This document shows, in pieces, positions 33,420 through 46,054 of a stretch of DNA of 64,000 nt. The position numbers and the translations under genes were made by a program. Under the pieces are notes generated by a model. That model was not told the DNA's origin. It saw only the letters and a list, made by a program, of their open reading frames with translations, and did no database searches. The stretch spans positions 169,950,310 to 170,014,309 of the forward strand of contig CP136064.1 in the NCBI GenBank assembly GCA_032622095.1, in the 5' to 3' direction. The number at the start of each line of letters is the position of its first letter. Within the stretch, counting starts at the first letter, position 1. This DNA is from Siphonodentalium dalli. Taxonomy: Eukaryota > Mollusca > Scaphopoda > Gadilida > Siphonodentaliidae.

Positions 33420-35123
33420 CAATCCCGTGTACCTGGTATCACCAAATCGGAAGGTATCACCAAAACGGACCATGCGGGGAAGTCATTTTCACGTATATGA
33501 TATGGGAATGTCTGTGTTTCTAATTACAAAACAGACAACGGACAAAACATGTGTGCGTCCACACGAAGCAGGAATAATTACCTACCCGATGTCAGTCGGT
33601 TCTCCCAAATCAAACCGTTCACAATTTTTTTCAAAAGTGTTTTTGCATTTGCTATCTCAAATTTTTCGATAACATCTATTCGCTAGTTTAACCCCTGACC
33701 TACGCTGTCGGGAATTTGTCTGGGTATAGCTGAATATATCAATATGCGCGCGATATGGTCGCGGATCAAGATGTCACTAACATCCGATCTTAGGGGCTTC
33801 TGATAAGTTTTCGCGTGTTACAATTGGACTACGAATCTAAAACTGAAATATGAATCCATAACATTTTCGAAAAAAATGTGTGCATATCTATTATGAATGG
33901 ATTTTAATTGATATTAATTGAACATACATCTCAGCATTCAAATTTGCTCATTGAAAACGGCGAATGAACGATAACGTAATGCCTTGATCACACGCACGTG
34001 AACACTGTCGTCCATGCACGTGCGTGGGCTTCCCAAGCTCACCACCGACCATTTGTTCTGTTTTTTAATCGGGTAATTCATCCACTCATTCACTTACAGG
34101 GATGTGACATGCCCCCATACGTTGGTAAAAATCTGGTAATTTCTTGCCAGACACAACCTCCGTTGCAGATATCAGACTAATTTTGGTTCAAATTGTTTAG
34201 TATTTAGTGTAAAACTTGTTGTTTTCATACAAAAAGCCGCATAATTATACAATTTGAATAATTTCCATTAAATTTGTGAATTGAAATGCCACAAGTTATA
34301 ACAAATCCAATTTAGTGGGTAATCATATCGAACAGCTGAAGAACTCTTTGTAAACTCGATGAAAACTACAACCTAACAGGGGTGCAAATGGATGTTCCCG
34401 AAAGGGGCGGGTTGCATTAAGAAACTCTTTAATGTTTCGGGCCTATATACTATATTCAATTTCACAGCATAATAGCATATACTAATAATATGGCATTTGA
34501 ACATAAAAACACAAACAAATGCACATGTACCCTCACCCGAACACACAAAAAACAATAACGAAAGATCGTACATGTACCTGATAGATATTGGGGATATTTT
34601 CAGACAGAAAGAGTCATAATGCAAATTATATAATCCGTATCTTTTACATCCAAAATCAGTTTTGGTGACATATTATTGCAGCATATATCCGCGGCTTTGA
34701 TATCAGCAATGCTGATCGCACGTGATCGCAGATAGTATTTTTGAGAAACGCACTGTAGTGTAGAAAATTTTAATGTTAACCGAAAACATACATATTTTTT
34801 CTATCGATACACGTATTCCCCGCCGTCAATGGCTGATAATTAAGTCACAAACGAACAACCTAACATCAAAAATGGTATATTATTTATGATAAAATCGGAA
34901 GTGAGCCGGAATTTCCATTAAATGCGTGTGAGTGAGAGAAAGATATGATCGCTTTCCCATTGATGGAGCATTCCGCTTTACGAAAGTATGTTTTGAATTG
35001 TGGATATCATCATTCAACTTGGCGATAAAACATTCATCTGCGGGAGCTATGTTCATTTATCAAAAACCTCATGGTCCGTTTTGATGATACCTTCCGATTT
35101 GGTGATACCGGGTACACGGGGTG
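33420..35123. mobile_element. Non-autonomous DNA transposon with CAC-type ends (1.7 kb)
   Basis: The left end (33420, CAATCCCGTGTACC) and the right end (reverse complement CACCCCGTGTACC, ending 35123) begin an inverted repeat of about 50 bp with few mismatches. It contains two copies of the motif GGTATCACCAAA(T/A)CGG. Both sides are flanked by the 5-bp sequence GTAAT (33415-33419 and 35124-35128). Internal sequence (for example GAAGTCATTTTCACGTATAT and the GATCACACGCACGTGAA box) is shared with the larger element at 40811-44001. CAC termini plus a 5-bp duplication match Transib/RAG-like transposons (established knowledge). There is no transposase, so the superfamily is an inference. Confidence 0.7.
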
Positions 35124-35128
35124 GTAAT

Positions 35129-36640
35129 TATCTTAATTTTTTTCAATAATAATACTATATTATTACAATATAATTAATTAGGTAAAATTAACTTGAAGAA
35201 AAAAGGTTATTCCTCACTAATTTATACCTCTTTTAGTATATAATTTGGAATATTTTACTACAAGAACGGTGGTATTTCGAGGGGGGATTTCCACCTATAC
35301 AAATATAAATGCTCCCTCAATATCTTTCGGGAAATTCTTCGTGAAATTTTGCAATATCAGCCAAATGTTGACCGGAACTCACAACGCACATCACCCGTTG
35401 CTTAAGTAGTTGGAATATTCATTCAGACATCACAATTGATATATATGTCTAATCTGAACAACGTTGTAACTCCAACGAGGTCTGTAAACCAGAGTTTGGA
35501 ATTTCAAATTAAAAAATTTACAACTTGTAACTTCTATTCTGAAATATTGTTTTTCGGTATAACGTGGGCGCAAATGTTCGTACACATACTGGCAAATTTG
35601 CTTTTCAATTTCTTCGGCGTGCTCTAGCATACGAACGACAAACTGTCTATAATATGCGCACATGCCACAGTTTACCCCATGACCAACTAGATCCCTCTAA
35701 GTCCACCCTCGTGAGGATATAAATTACATTTATAAGATGTCAAACTTGAAAACAATCTGGCAAGAACCAATCATACAATCACCGGGTATTTCACAGCTTA
35801 CGACATACACAACAATTGACGGTAAACAGTACACTCGATTATCTCGAAATATGTATCTCTCAAAATGTGCAATATCTACCCAAACAAGGATGAAATGTCT
35901 GAAAAATGACACGCAAATTTGCTAGGTGTGTGATCGTACTCGTAGCCTATAGAAATTATCAGAAGAAAAAAAAAACTCAGTTCTCAATTCAATCGACACT
36001 TTTTTCCACACGAATGAATATAATCATATAACATTGTATTATATATTTGGTGTGAATCTGATTAGCGAATACAAATCTCATATAAGCGAGGTAAGCTCAT
36101 CGGATCACTGAACAAATTGTCCGTCCGTCCATCACTTCATATATTTCGTTTACGGATCGGGGGGGGGGGGGGTGGGTGGATATTAAAATATTTGCAGAAA
36201 GGTATGCCGGGGTGGATGGGTGGTCCGAGAGGCAAAATGCATTTTTAGCACCTCGTGCAGTTTGTTTTTTACTAAAGACCTTTTGTGCCAATATTTGACA
36301 TTTGTAACAGTTTAAAACATATTGTAATTGCAAAAACAACATACTTGTGTTACTGGGACCTCATATGGGCCTTAGTGGAGATGATATTAAACTATGGCAT
36401 TTTGCATATGGGACGGGAGGTGAAAACGTTTCTTCCCAACGCCATTCGGAAAGAACCCGCTATAGACAATAGATATAGACAATAACTGTCATCAGTGCAT
36501 CGAGACAATCAATGAATTATTTTCATATCTATAAACTCAGATGACCAAATAACCCCCACAAAACCTAAATTGTCCAAGTCTCGTATAGTAACTGCTTATC
36601 ATTTAGTGTAATAGTAGTTGCTCAAATAGATTAGCAAAAG
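35129..36640. other. Non-coding DNA with a G run
   Basis: AT-rich. Open frames at 35430-35663 (minus; contains a charged EHAEEIEKQICQYVYE stretch) and 35737-35925 (plus) show no domain I recognise. A run of 12 or more G lies at about 36159-36171. Nothing else is supportable. Confidence 0.45.
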
Positions 36641-36689
36641 TTATGTGGAGAAAGACTAATAAGAAAATAGTTAGAAATTATGGAATTGT

Positions 36690-36900
36690 GGGTATCCTGC
36701 ACACAGAGACGTGGCGACAGGGGGGGGGGGGTTGGGGGGGGGGGGGTATCTCACCCCCCGAACTTTGGTCAAAATTTTCAACAGTTGGAAATTTCATACC
36801 TGCCAAAACATTAGTTGGAAATTTCACACCAACAATAGGTTGAAAATGTTCTTGTAGTTTGATTTTCAAACAATTTATTGGGGGGAATTAATTGTTTTTG
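36690..36900 (+). repeat. Dispersed repeat with poly-G tracts, copy 1
   Basis: GACGTGGCGACAGG is followed by two G runs (about 36720-36731 and 36734-36746). A similar arrangement, inverted, is at 37130-37275 (GGGACGTGGCTAGAGG then a G run, on the minus strand), so these are probably two copies of one repeat family in opposite orientation. Confidence 0.5.
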
Positions 36901-37129
36901 GACCAATATTTGCAGATTTTATTGTATAGTTTTCAAATTGTTCTCACACCAGGCGGAACAACCATGGTCAGCCCGGTGTGTCCTGGTCTCTTGCCCGTAG
37001 CCGTGTGCATTTGTCTGGAGTTAGACCACTAGATGTTAGGATTTATGCAATTTTTCAGGTTAAAATATCTTAATGTTCTCATATCGGGAATTCAGAACCA
37101 TGGTTTATGAATATATAGGAGATAAGGCC

Positions 37130-37275
37130 TGAGAGCACTGAGGTGCAAGGGGGGTGCAAATGGAATTATGCAAAACTTGTGTTTGGTCCGAATCTGATTC
37201 AAGGGGGGGGGTGCAGTTGGAATTTTCCAAGGCTGACACCCCCCCCCCCACGGAGATCCTCTAGCCACGTCCCTG
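37130..37275 (-). repeat. Dispersed repeat with poly-G tracts, copy 2
   Basis: Read on the minus strand it starts GGGACGTGGCTAGAGG and has three G/C homopolymer tracts (37149, 37203 and 37243 regions). Resembles copy 1 at 36690-36900. Confidence 0.5.
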
Positions 37276-40200
37276 CCTGCAAAATGATCTAGGCTTGCTA
37301 ATATCAGCAATTGATCAAATAATAGTTCCAATTGCACCAAGTATATGACGTCTCTGTGTATCTAATTTTAAAATATGTCAACTCTAGTTGAATTGGAGCT
37401 CAACAACTGATATGTCTCGGACGTGTCTACAAAATGTCAGCAGTGTTTCGTCAAGATTGAGTTCACTGTCCTGATATAATGCTATCAGCTAATAATGTAT
37501 TACAGCTAACTAACCAAACACATGTTCGGTTCATGTAACACTCTAACTTGCAGGGGAAATTGATATCTCACTGGATATGTATACACAAAATTGTAAAATT
37601 GGATGCATGTGCCTTATACTATAGTGTTAGTATGTGCAGTAGCTACCAGCTTCTGAATGGCTACTGTATTTGTCCACTACATCAATGCATTATAATTTCC
37701 ATTTAGCAGTCTGGAATTTGACCACCAGACTGACCTACCATACTCTCATCACCCATCAGTCAGACTGAGTCAGTACTAGAACAATTTCAATTTTCATTTT
37801 AAAATAGCTGCTAAAACTGGCTAGACTGTCATTTGGACTAAAGGAGATAAGTTCCCTCTGGTATGAGCAATATATGTAAGGTTTTAAGCGGTTTCGGACC
37901 AACATTAGTGAACATTGGTGGGAGTGTGTCAAAAAACATTATTTTGGCAGGTGTGGGGGTGGTGGGTGCCCGAAAATTGTAAAAAGGGCATGTTAACTGA
38001 ATGGAATGAGATTTGGTATACATGTTTATAATCATAACATACGTGTGAAGCTTGATCTGGGGCTCCGTCGGCCCATTTTACCAGAATTACGAATCTAAAC
38101 AGACTTTGCAATTGGTGTTGTCTTGATTTTAAAAAAACTTTTAATTTTATTGGTGTCATGTTGATGAGGCTACAGGACGAAACATACAAAACGCTAAATT
38201 GTTGACACACAACGCTGTCAGTATGCCATGCACGTGATTGTTGGGTATATGTACACTTGATCTTAATTAAGTAAGTAATGCTTTATTCTCAGCCAATCCA
38301 GTACGTGATATTCTATGCCTTATGATTCGATCTGAGTACCATCTGACCGTAGCGAGGTAACGTACATATCACACATCATCAGAGGCCTTTTGCTAGTTAG
38401 TCCAAGATACCCACCATTTTGAAAAAAACTCAAATATTCAAATATTTGAATATTTCTCGAAACAACAGTCTATTACCCACCAAATCTAGCCAAACATCAC
38501 ATAATTTGTAAATGCCATGCATGAATTGTTTTAAAAATGTAATTTAACCCCGTGCCTTTGCAAGTATAGAAGTCGTACTCGCACACGTCATCCGCTTGTA
38601 TACAAACGTGTAGAATCACGTGATCTGTGACGATAGCGTATACTATCACCACACAACCATAATCGCTTGGAGCTTAATCTCTCTTATTATCTACACGTGT
38701 CAACTTCGATCTCTCCAGCCACAAAACTTGTAACTTCTTGCATATGGGTATCGTTAAAGTAATCACATAGAAGCGAAAGCCGTTAGTACCACGCACGTAT
38801 AACTGAAGCTAGCTATTGTGGCTACTATACATGTATGCGTGTACTCCATAAGGTAAAATGCATGTGTGTTCACATGTTCTCATTGACTACTTGGCTATCT
38901 CGCGTCACCTTGTATAATAAGCGAAAACACGTGTGGTGATATGTTGTAGCAAACAATTCAGTTGTACCTTAGGTATACCACATTAAAGTGAGGTTGATCG
39001 AATAGGAAATTTAAATCTGAAGAGAATATTTCTTTGCACAAATAAGTTATTGTCCCAAGTTTCACATCCACACAACGTCATTCGTATGTGTGCATTCAAT
39101 ATGCAGTGACGCTTGTTGTCGGAATATCTGGTGCTTTACTATAGTCCCGCATTATAGAAAAACTTTATTACATTTAACCCCAGTTCAGACGATATGTTTT
39201 CCAAAATGAACCAAAATAATATCATATATCATTGCATACCCAAGTGAGCAGTTAACACGACTAAGAGAAAGTAAGCCATACGTTGCCACACTTTCCAAAA
39301 AGTAGAAAGTGATATTGGAGATATGATTCGTTTTGTCCAGTGTTCCTATTCCGGTTGTCATTTTGACAACCATCTTGCTGGTGATGTAACAATGTTTCCT
39401 AATATAGGTAGTATAGTGCACAAGCATCTCAACATTATATACATTTGATGCGTTATTCTCTCCAACCAACAACACGTATCAAATTGACTTAGAACGCAGT
39501 TTGTAAAGTGACAGTCATGTTGGGTGCCATCTTGAAAAAGCTCAATGGTAATAATAACTTCACTCACACCAAGAAACTGAAGCGCATATATACTATCCAG
39601 AATCACAATAAATGTGGTATGTCTGGTTGAATGTTGTGATCTGGGTTTTTTTGTGATATCACAGGATATCTACATATATGGGCGGTGATAACTATATTAA
39701 CTTCTTGGAAAACAGATATAAAATGTAATGTAAGTTTCGTAGATTTTCATTAATAAAATATTGTATTTACTTTGTATTAATTGTTGTTTTTCTTTATAAC
39801 TATGTTGGCATATTGTACCATTTTGTGGGCGATCGACACCCGTTTTTCTCAATTGACTAATGTATTTCAAAGTCACATAACAATTGAAACAAGCGAAACG
39901 TATATACAATATGTGCAAAAAACCTTCATCATTGGTCATTTTATAATGTACAAATATGTTGTAACAATCAAAGATGGTATATGTAATAATGGTGCCACTT
40001 CCGACAACAACAACATTTCTATGAAACTCGTTTTTATGGCACATCTGTTGTTCCCACAAAAACAGGCGCGCTTTCGACCGCGTAATTTAGCAATGGTGTG
40101 TATATGCAGCCAATACTCCAAGGATTGTATATAAACAATATCCAATCTGAGTAACAGGTGACACGTGATGCTCAATTAAATATCAGAATGTAGCTTATCA

Positions 40201-40805
40201 ATATAATCTGGTCAGAAGGGGGATAACCGGTGTCACTAGCCACTACTAAATATCAGATTGTGTAACTTTTGTTGAAACGGAACGTTAGACTGTGTATGGT
40301 GTTAATTAACCAGACATATCTTTAACCACGCTAGCGCGACATTCACACAATATGGTCGTGCTGCAAAGTTATATTCATTAGATTGACAAGTTCGGAACAG
40401 CAACTTGAGGCATCGAACTTACATATCAGATACAATTTTTTGTAAGGTCGCTAACATATAACACTGTACATTGAGCCCTATTTGGTTTACTCCACCCGGA
40501 ACCACCCCCTTTTAACTTTATAAAAAATGTGTTTGCGACTTCGGGTATATAAATGCACTAAAGTTTTACAAACAACGATATATCGGGGTTCCAAGTTATG
40601 TTAATATTATGGAATTTATTGTATATCACTATCATGTGTATATAGCACAACACCGGGGCTTTTGCATATATGTTAATATACTAACAAGGCCTACTGTTAT
40701 GCGACTAGTTCCCACATAAGCTGCATGGTTAGAAAACTGAAATATCGACACTTACAGCATAACTTATAATCCCACAATATATACCCTCATATTTATAGCA
40801 CAATA
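37276..40805. other. Long stretch without a recognisable gene
   Basis: AT-rich DNA of about 3.5 kb. Open frames (for example 37929-38210, 39185-39475, 39697-40059) overlap on opposite strands and have no recognisable domains or splice structure. I see no clear repeat boundaries. TACATGTA-type words are frequent. Confidence 0.45.
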
Positions 40806-42001
40806 AACAACACCCCCGTGTACGTGGTATCGCCAAAACCGAGAATATGGGAAAGTCATTTTCACGTATATGATATGGGGATATGTTTGTTTCTCATCGT
40901 AATACAGGTATCGAGCATCGTATGTGTATGTCCACGCGAAGCAGTGGTATTTATCCACTAGTTGTCATTTAGTTTTCCCAGATCAGACCATTAATTTTTT
41001 TTTGGCGAATTTTTTCAATGGTGTTTTTACTTTTGCTCACTCAAATTTTCGAGAACATCCATTCACTGGTATAGTTCCTGAACTCCCACGCTTCCAAAAC
41101 AAATGCCGGTATATAGTTGAATCTGTCAATGAAGCATACGATTTGAGAGAATTTAAAAAATCCCTGTCGTTCTCAATATCCGCGCGATATGAAGGAACCA
41201 CTGTCGGTCCAGAAAGATGCGAACGGCACAGATGAAGATGCGCCAAACGTCGAGTTTCTGTGCAGTAAATATGGGTATTACTCAAGGAGTTGTGATGAGT
41301 TTTCGAGTGTTTTTATGTGTATCTGAGACTGGTAAATTGGACTGCGAATGTCATCTGAAATATGAATCCATAACATATTCGAAATATTGTGTGCATATAT
41401 ATTATGAATGTGTTTCAATTGAAATTAATTGAACATCCATCTCAGCATTCAGATTTGCGATCTCAAGAACGTGAATGAATGATAGCGCGATGCCTTGATC
41501 ACACGCACGTGAATGCTGCCGTTTGCATGGATGCACCTAATCGGATATTCGTTTAGTATTAACATGCTTGGAGTTTGTATATAGACCGCACATGCCGGAC
41601 GACACGTTACGGCGTATCAACGATTTGTTATAATCATGTTTATTTTACAGACTTTATGACTCGTTCCCACTCGAGTAGACCGTTCCGCGACAATGAAACC
41701 GAATCATCTTATCGAATATGCATATATCGTATTGCTCCAAATTATGCAATTCTGGCTTTTTAAGAGTCATCAGATAATATTGTAACGATTCTATGTTAAC
41801 CTTAAACATCCGTACATGTATCATCACAATGTGCTATGTGTGGCACACGTGTGTGCCTTCTTATCTGGATGTCGATGGGCCTCTGTATTGTGTCTATGTA
41901 GCACATGTAGTCAGCTTACCAACTTATAACACCATGTTTAAACAAACTCAAACCAGACCATGCGGTTTTTTTTATAAATAACGTATCTTCCTCAGATGAA
42001 G

Positions 42002-42002
<1 letters not shown>

Positions 42003-42037
<35 letters not shown>
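42003..42037. repeat. (TA)n microsatellite
   Basis: About 17 perfect TA dinucleotides inside the spacer of the 3.2-kb transposon. Confidence 0.95.
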
Positions 42038-42039
<2 letters not shown>

Positions 42040-42914
42040 GGGGAAGTGTTATGTTACACCAACACACCACTGTCACATCCCTATAACCGAGTGGATGAAT
42101 TAGCCGACTAAAAGACAGAACATGTGGTCTTCGGATGTAGCCTAGTATGTTCGCGGATAGAGCACGTGTAAATATTTATCTTTTTTCCTGTGATGTTTTG
42201 TATAAGAATTATCATTGGAAATTGCTCGTCTGACCGCCACCATGTGCTATGGTGTCCATTTTTCTCTGTTGAATGGTTTGACAGAGGTTAAGACTCCGCC
42301 CCAACAAAACAAGTACTCTCCCCGAAGACAAATAAATTTATGATGAATGACACGTTATTCTCACCATCGGGCCTCGTGAAAGTTTGCACGAGTGGAGCTA
42401 TAATCACAACAATTATCTCTGTCTGTGAACAAAGCAAAAAACAGCCAGTCCGCATAAAATCATAATAAAATTATAATGGATCCCTTAATCAGTCAATTCG
42501 TCCGGTCCCTTGTGTGTTGCGCGGATATTTCGTGGCATCTCGAATTTAGTATTATGAAATATCATGTCTGAATCAGATGCGCCATTGGAAATTGTGCCCA
42601 TAGACGAAGCGTTAGGGAAAGTCAGATGCGACTTGACGCTGAACATCCATAACAATTTTGGTTAGAACCATAAATCAAACTCAGGACGGAGATAAGATTC
42701 ATTTCGGTTAAACATACATATCAATTACAGTATATGCAACCTATACGATAACATAATGAAGTCTTGTGTAAATATTATGCCCACGAAATATGTGGTCCTA
42801 AGGCTAAATTAGAAAAGTTATAAACTATAGTGCAATTTACATGTGCACATAACAATCATGGCAGTATACACATGTTCCACAGTGAAGTGTTTATTATAAA
42901 TAGCAGTAACTTTG

Positions 42915-42948
<34 letters not shown>
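42915..42948. repeat. (TG)n microsatellite
   Basis: About 17 TG dinucleotides at the inner border of the right arm of the 3.2-kb transposon. Confidence 0.95.
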
Positions 42949-42950
<2 letters not shown>

Positions 42951-44006
42951 ATATATGTTCGGATGGTTAGTGTGTTAACATAGAATCGTTACCATTTTAT
43001 CTGATGACTCTCAAAAAAGCCAGAATTGCATAATTTGGAGCAATACGATATATATATGTATATTCAATAAGATGATTCGGTTTCATTGTCGAGTAACGGT
43101 CTACTTGAGTGGGAACGAGTCATAATTTAAAGTCTGTAAAATAAACATGATTATGACAAATCGTTGATACGCCGTAGCGTGTCGTCTGGCATGTGTGGTC
43201 TATATACAAACTCCAAGCATGTTAATACTAATCGAATAACCGATTAGCTGCATGCATGCGAAACGGCAGCATTCACGTGCGTGTGATCAACAGATCAAGG
43301 TATCGCGTTATCATTCATTCACGTTCTTGAGATCGCAAATCTGAATGCTGAGATGAATATTCAATTAATTTCAATTGAAACACATTCATAATATATATGC
43401 ACACAATATTTCGAATATGTTATGGATTCATATTTCAGATGACATTCGCAGTCCAATTTATCAGTCTCAGATACACATAAAAACACTCGAAAACTCATCA
43501 CAACTCCTTAAGTAATACGCATATTTACTGCACAGAAACTCGGCGTTTGGCGCATCTTCATCTGTGCCGTTCGCATCTTTCTGGACCGACAGTGGTCCCT
43601 TCATATCGCGGAGATATTGAGAACGACAGGGATTTTTTAAATTCTGTCAAATCGTATGCTTCATTGACAGATTCAACTATATACCGGCATTTGTTTTGGA
43701 AGCATGGGAGTCCAGGAACTATACCAGTGAATGGATGTTCTAGAAAATTTGAGTGAGAAAAAGCAAAAACACCATTGAAAAAATTCGCCAAAAAAAAATA
43801 ATGGTCTGATCTGGGAAAACTAAATGACAACTAGTGGATAAATATTCCTGCTTCGTGTGGACATATACACATACGACGCTCGATGTCTGTATTACGATGA
43901 GAAACAAACATATCCTCATATCATATACGTGAAAATGACTTTCCCATATTCTCGGTTTTGGCGATACCCTCGGTTTTGGCGATACCACGTACACGGGGGT
44001 GAACAA

Positions 44007-44510
44007 GCGTGAGCGTTGTCATGAACATATTATGGTTAACTGACCGCAATTGAAATACGAAAGACGTGTCACCCCTCCCAATCTTGAAACCGAATGCACG
44101 ATTGCTTGGTATGCCTAGATACAATACGAATAATGTATACAGTGTCATCAGTTAACGTGTGATTCGACCCATTAAACGCCCCCCCCCCCATATCTGTGTT
44201 CGGTGGTTCAGTGACAAACGATTTTGATCTCTTCGTGGTATGAGGAAGTTATGTTTCAGGGGTTGTTCAATTAATTACAGATGGAACTTGTTACTACGAA
44301 GTTATTTCGTAACCAAATATAAACGTTCGTAATCGCCGTATAACGAACTTTTGAAGAACATACTTTTAATTTAATCAGTTTCGGTCGAATAATTTAGCTT
44401 TTAAAGTTTTTCTGGTGAAAAAAAAATAGCTGTCCGTATTATTCCCACCAGATTTCGGTCCAAAAAAAATCGTACCTATATTGCTGATGACAGGTAATAG
44501 TTGCACAGGT
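44007..44510. other. Non-coding DNA
   Basis: Contains a C run at about 44181-44189 and AT-rich sequence. No gene is recognised. Confidence 0.45.
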
Positions 44511-44806
44511 GGTGTGGCAACAAGTATATACGGTTGGAAGTTAAATGCCACCATATTTAAAGTAAAATATATTAAACGTGCTTGATTATATTTACAAAGA
44601 ACATAATGCCTAGAAAATTTAAATCGAAATATTTATTATTCAGATCAACATTAACCACCACATCCGGAAATAAATCGCGTTCAAAATGCACGGTACAACA
44701 GGCTATAGTCAAAGACGAGTCATATTCAGAGTCATGGTAGATAGTCCTAGTACTAGTACTACTAGCAGTGAACAACACCATGATGAAGTTGAACATGCGA
44801 CTGTGA

Positions 44807-45031
44807 GTGCGAGTTCCGAATCAAGTCAATTTTGCCAAAACTCTGTCTCATGAGACTGAAGCCAGCAGTGAAGAAACAACGTCAAATGATTCTCCGGTGC
44901 GAACCTGCAAGGTCAAGACTGGCAAGAGATATGTGGACAGGAAAAGGGTTGAGGTAGAAGACTGGCAGTCACTGCGGGATGAATTGTACAACACATTAAT
45001 CGAAATTCAAGTAAGAATATGCGAAAAATGA
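44807..45031 (+). pseudogene. Exon-like open frame, unit 1 (unknown protein)
   Basis: Open segment of unit 1 downstream of its frame break. After a short non-conserved start it encodes the acidic SHETEASSEETTSNDSP stretch, the basic CKVKTGKRYVDRKRVEV stretch and EDWQSLRDELYNTLIEIQ, ending at a GTAAGA donor-like site. The same residues recur in unit 2 in another frame. The unit structure suggests one ancestral exon of about 110 codons. Function unknown. Confidence 0.35.
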
Positions 45032-45280
45032 TATTGCGAAAAGTGAATAAATAGGTCAGATATTCAGATGCCGTCTGTTTTGTTATATTTGAAATAGAAT
45101 TCTGAACTTATGGGAAGCCAACAAGTATATACGGCTGGAAGTTAGATGCCGCCATATTTAAAGTCAAATAAATTAAACGTTCTTGATTATATTTATAAAG
45201 AACATAACGCCTAGTAAATTTAAATCGAAAAATGTATTATTCAGATCAACATTTATTCAAATAAATCCCGTTCAAAATGC

Positions 45281-45514
45281 ATGGTACAACAGGCTATAGT
45301 CGAAGGGGAGTCAAATACGAGTCATACTCAGAGTCATGATAGTGATAGTCCTAGTAGTAGTAGTAGTACTACTAGCAGTGAACAACACCATGATGAAGTT
45401 GAACATGCGACTGTGAGTGCGAGTTCCGAATCAAGTCAATTCTGCCGAAACTCTCTGTCTCATGAGACTGAAGCCAGCAGTGAAGAAACAACGTCAACTG
45501 ATTCTCCGATGTGA
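45281..45514 (+). pseudogene. Exon-like open frame, unit 2 (unknown protein)
   Basis: Encodes a 77-residue Ser/Thr/Glu/Asp-rich peptide with a variable serine run (AGT repeats). It stops where unit 1 reads into the basic CKVKTGKRY segment. The serine-run length differs among the three units, which is replication slippage. Function unknown. Confidence 0.35.
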
Positions 45515-46054
45515 ACCTGCAAGGTCAAGACTGGCAAGAGATATGTGGACAGGAAATTGGTTGAGGTAGAAGACTGGCAGTCACTGCGGGATGAATTGTA
45601 CAACACATTCATCGAAATTCAAGTAAGAATATGCGAAAAATGATATTGCGAAAAGTTAATAAATAGGTCAGATCTTCAGATGCCGTCTGTTTTGTTATAT
45701 TTGAAATAGAATTCTGAACTTATTTGAAGCCAACAAGTATATACGGCTAGAAGTTAGATGCCGCCATATTTTAAGTCAAATAAATTAAACGTTCTTGATT
45801 ATATTTATAAAGAACATAACGCCTAGTAAATTTAAATCGAAAAAAGTATTATTCAGATCAACATTTATTCAAATAAATCCCGTTCAAAATGCATGGTACA
45901 ACAGGCTATAGTCGAAGGGGAGTCAAAGACGAGTCATACTCAGAGTCATGATAGTGATGGTCCTAGTACTAGTAGGAGTAGTACTACTAGCAGTGAACAA
46001 CACCATGATGAAGTTGAACAGGTGACTGTGAGTGCGAGTCCTGAATCATGTTGA

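Larger units (their letters stand above)
40811..44001. mobile_element. Non-autonomous DNA transposon with 1-kb inverted repeats and CAC-type ends (3.2 kb)
   Basis: The left arm (40811 to about 41835) and right arm (about 42950 to 44001) are reverse complements with scattered differences. Both ends read CACCCCCGTGTACGTGG inward, and the 5-bp sequence AACAA flanks the element exactly (40806-40810 and 44002-44006). The right end has one extra copy of a TCGGTTTTGGCGATACC repeat. The middle (41836-42949) holds a (TA)n tract at 42003-42037, a (TG)n tract at 42915-42948, and a block (GGATGTGACA / ACAGAACATGTGGTC) shared in inverted form with the element at 33420-35123. The two elements are one family. 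Both arms preserve an open frame of about 70-82 codons (41037-41285 minus; 43547-43756 plus) without a known domain. No transposase was found. Confidence 0.75.
44511..46054 (+). repeat. Tandem duplication (2.5 copies, about 610 bp) of an exon-like unit
   Basis: Units begin AACAAGTATATACGG at about 44515, 45120 and 45732; the third is cut off at about 46047. Each includes a TTATTCAG acceptor-like site and a Ser/Asp/Glu-rich coding-like stretch (…TTSSEQHHDEVEHATVSA…, then SLSHETEASSEETTS). A basic segment (KVKTGKRYVDRK) and EVEDWQSLRDELYNT follow, then ATTCAAGTAAGAATATG, which has a donor consensus. Copy 1 has a 2-base deletion that breaks the frame after SSQFCQNS. Copy 2 reads from 45281 to 45514, where CGATGTGA creates a stop. 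Copy 3 reads from 45893 to 46054. No copy is open throughout, which suggests a duplicated, decaying exon or an element fragment. The protein is not recognised. Confidence 0.7.

Noticed and set aside
35430-35663. Minus-strand 77-codon frame with a charged helix-like stretch
   Set aside because: Single short frame with no recognisable domain, no partner exons and no promoter evidence.
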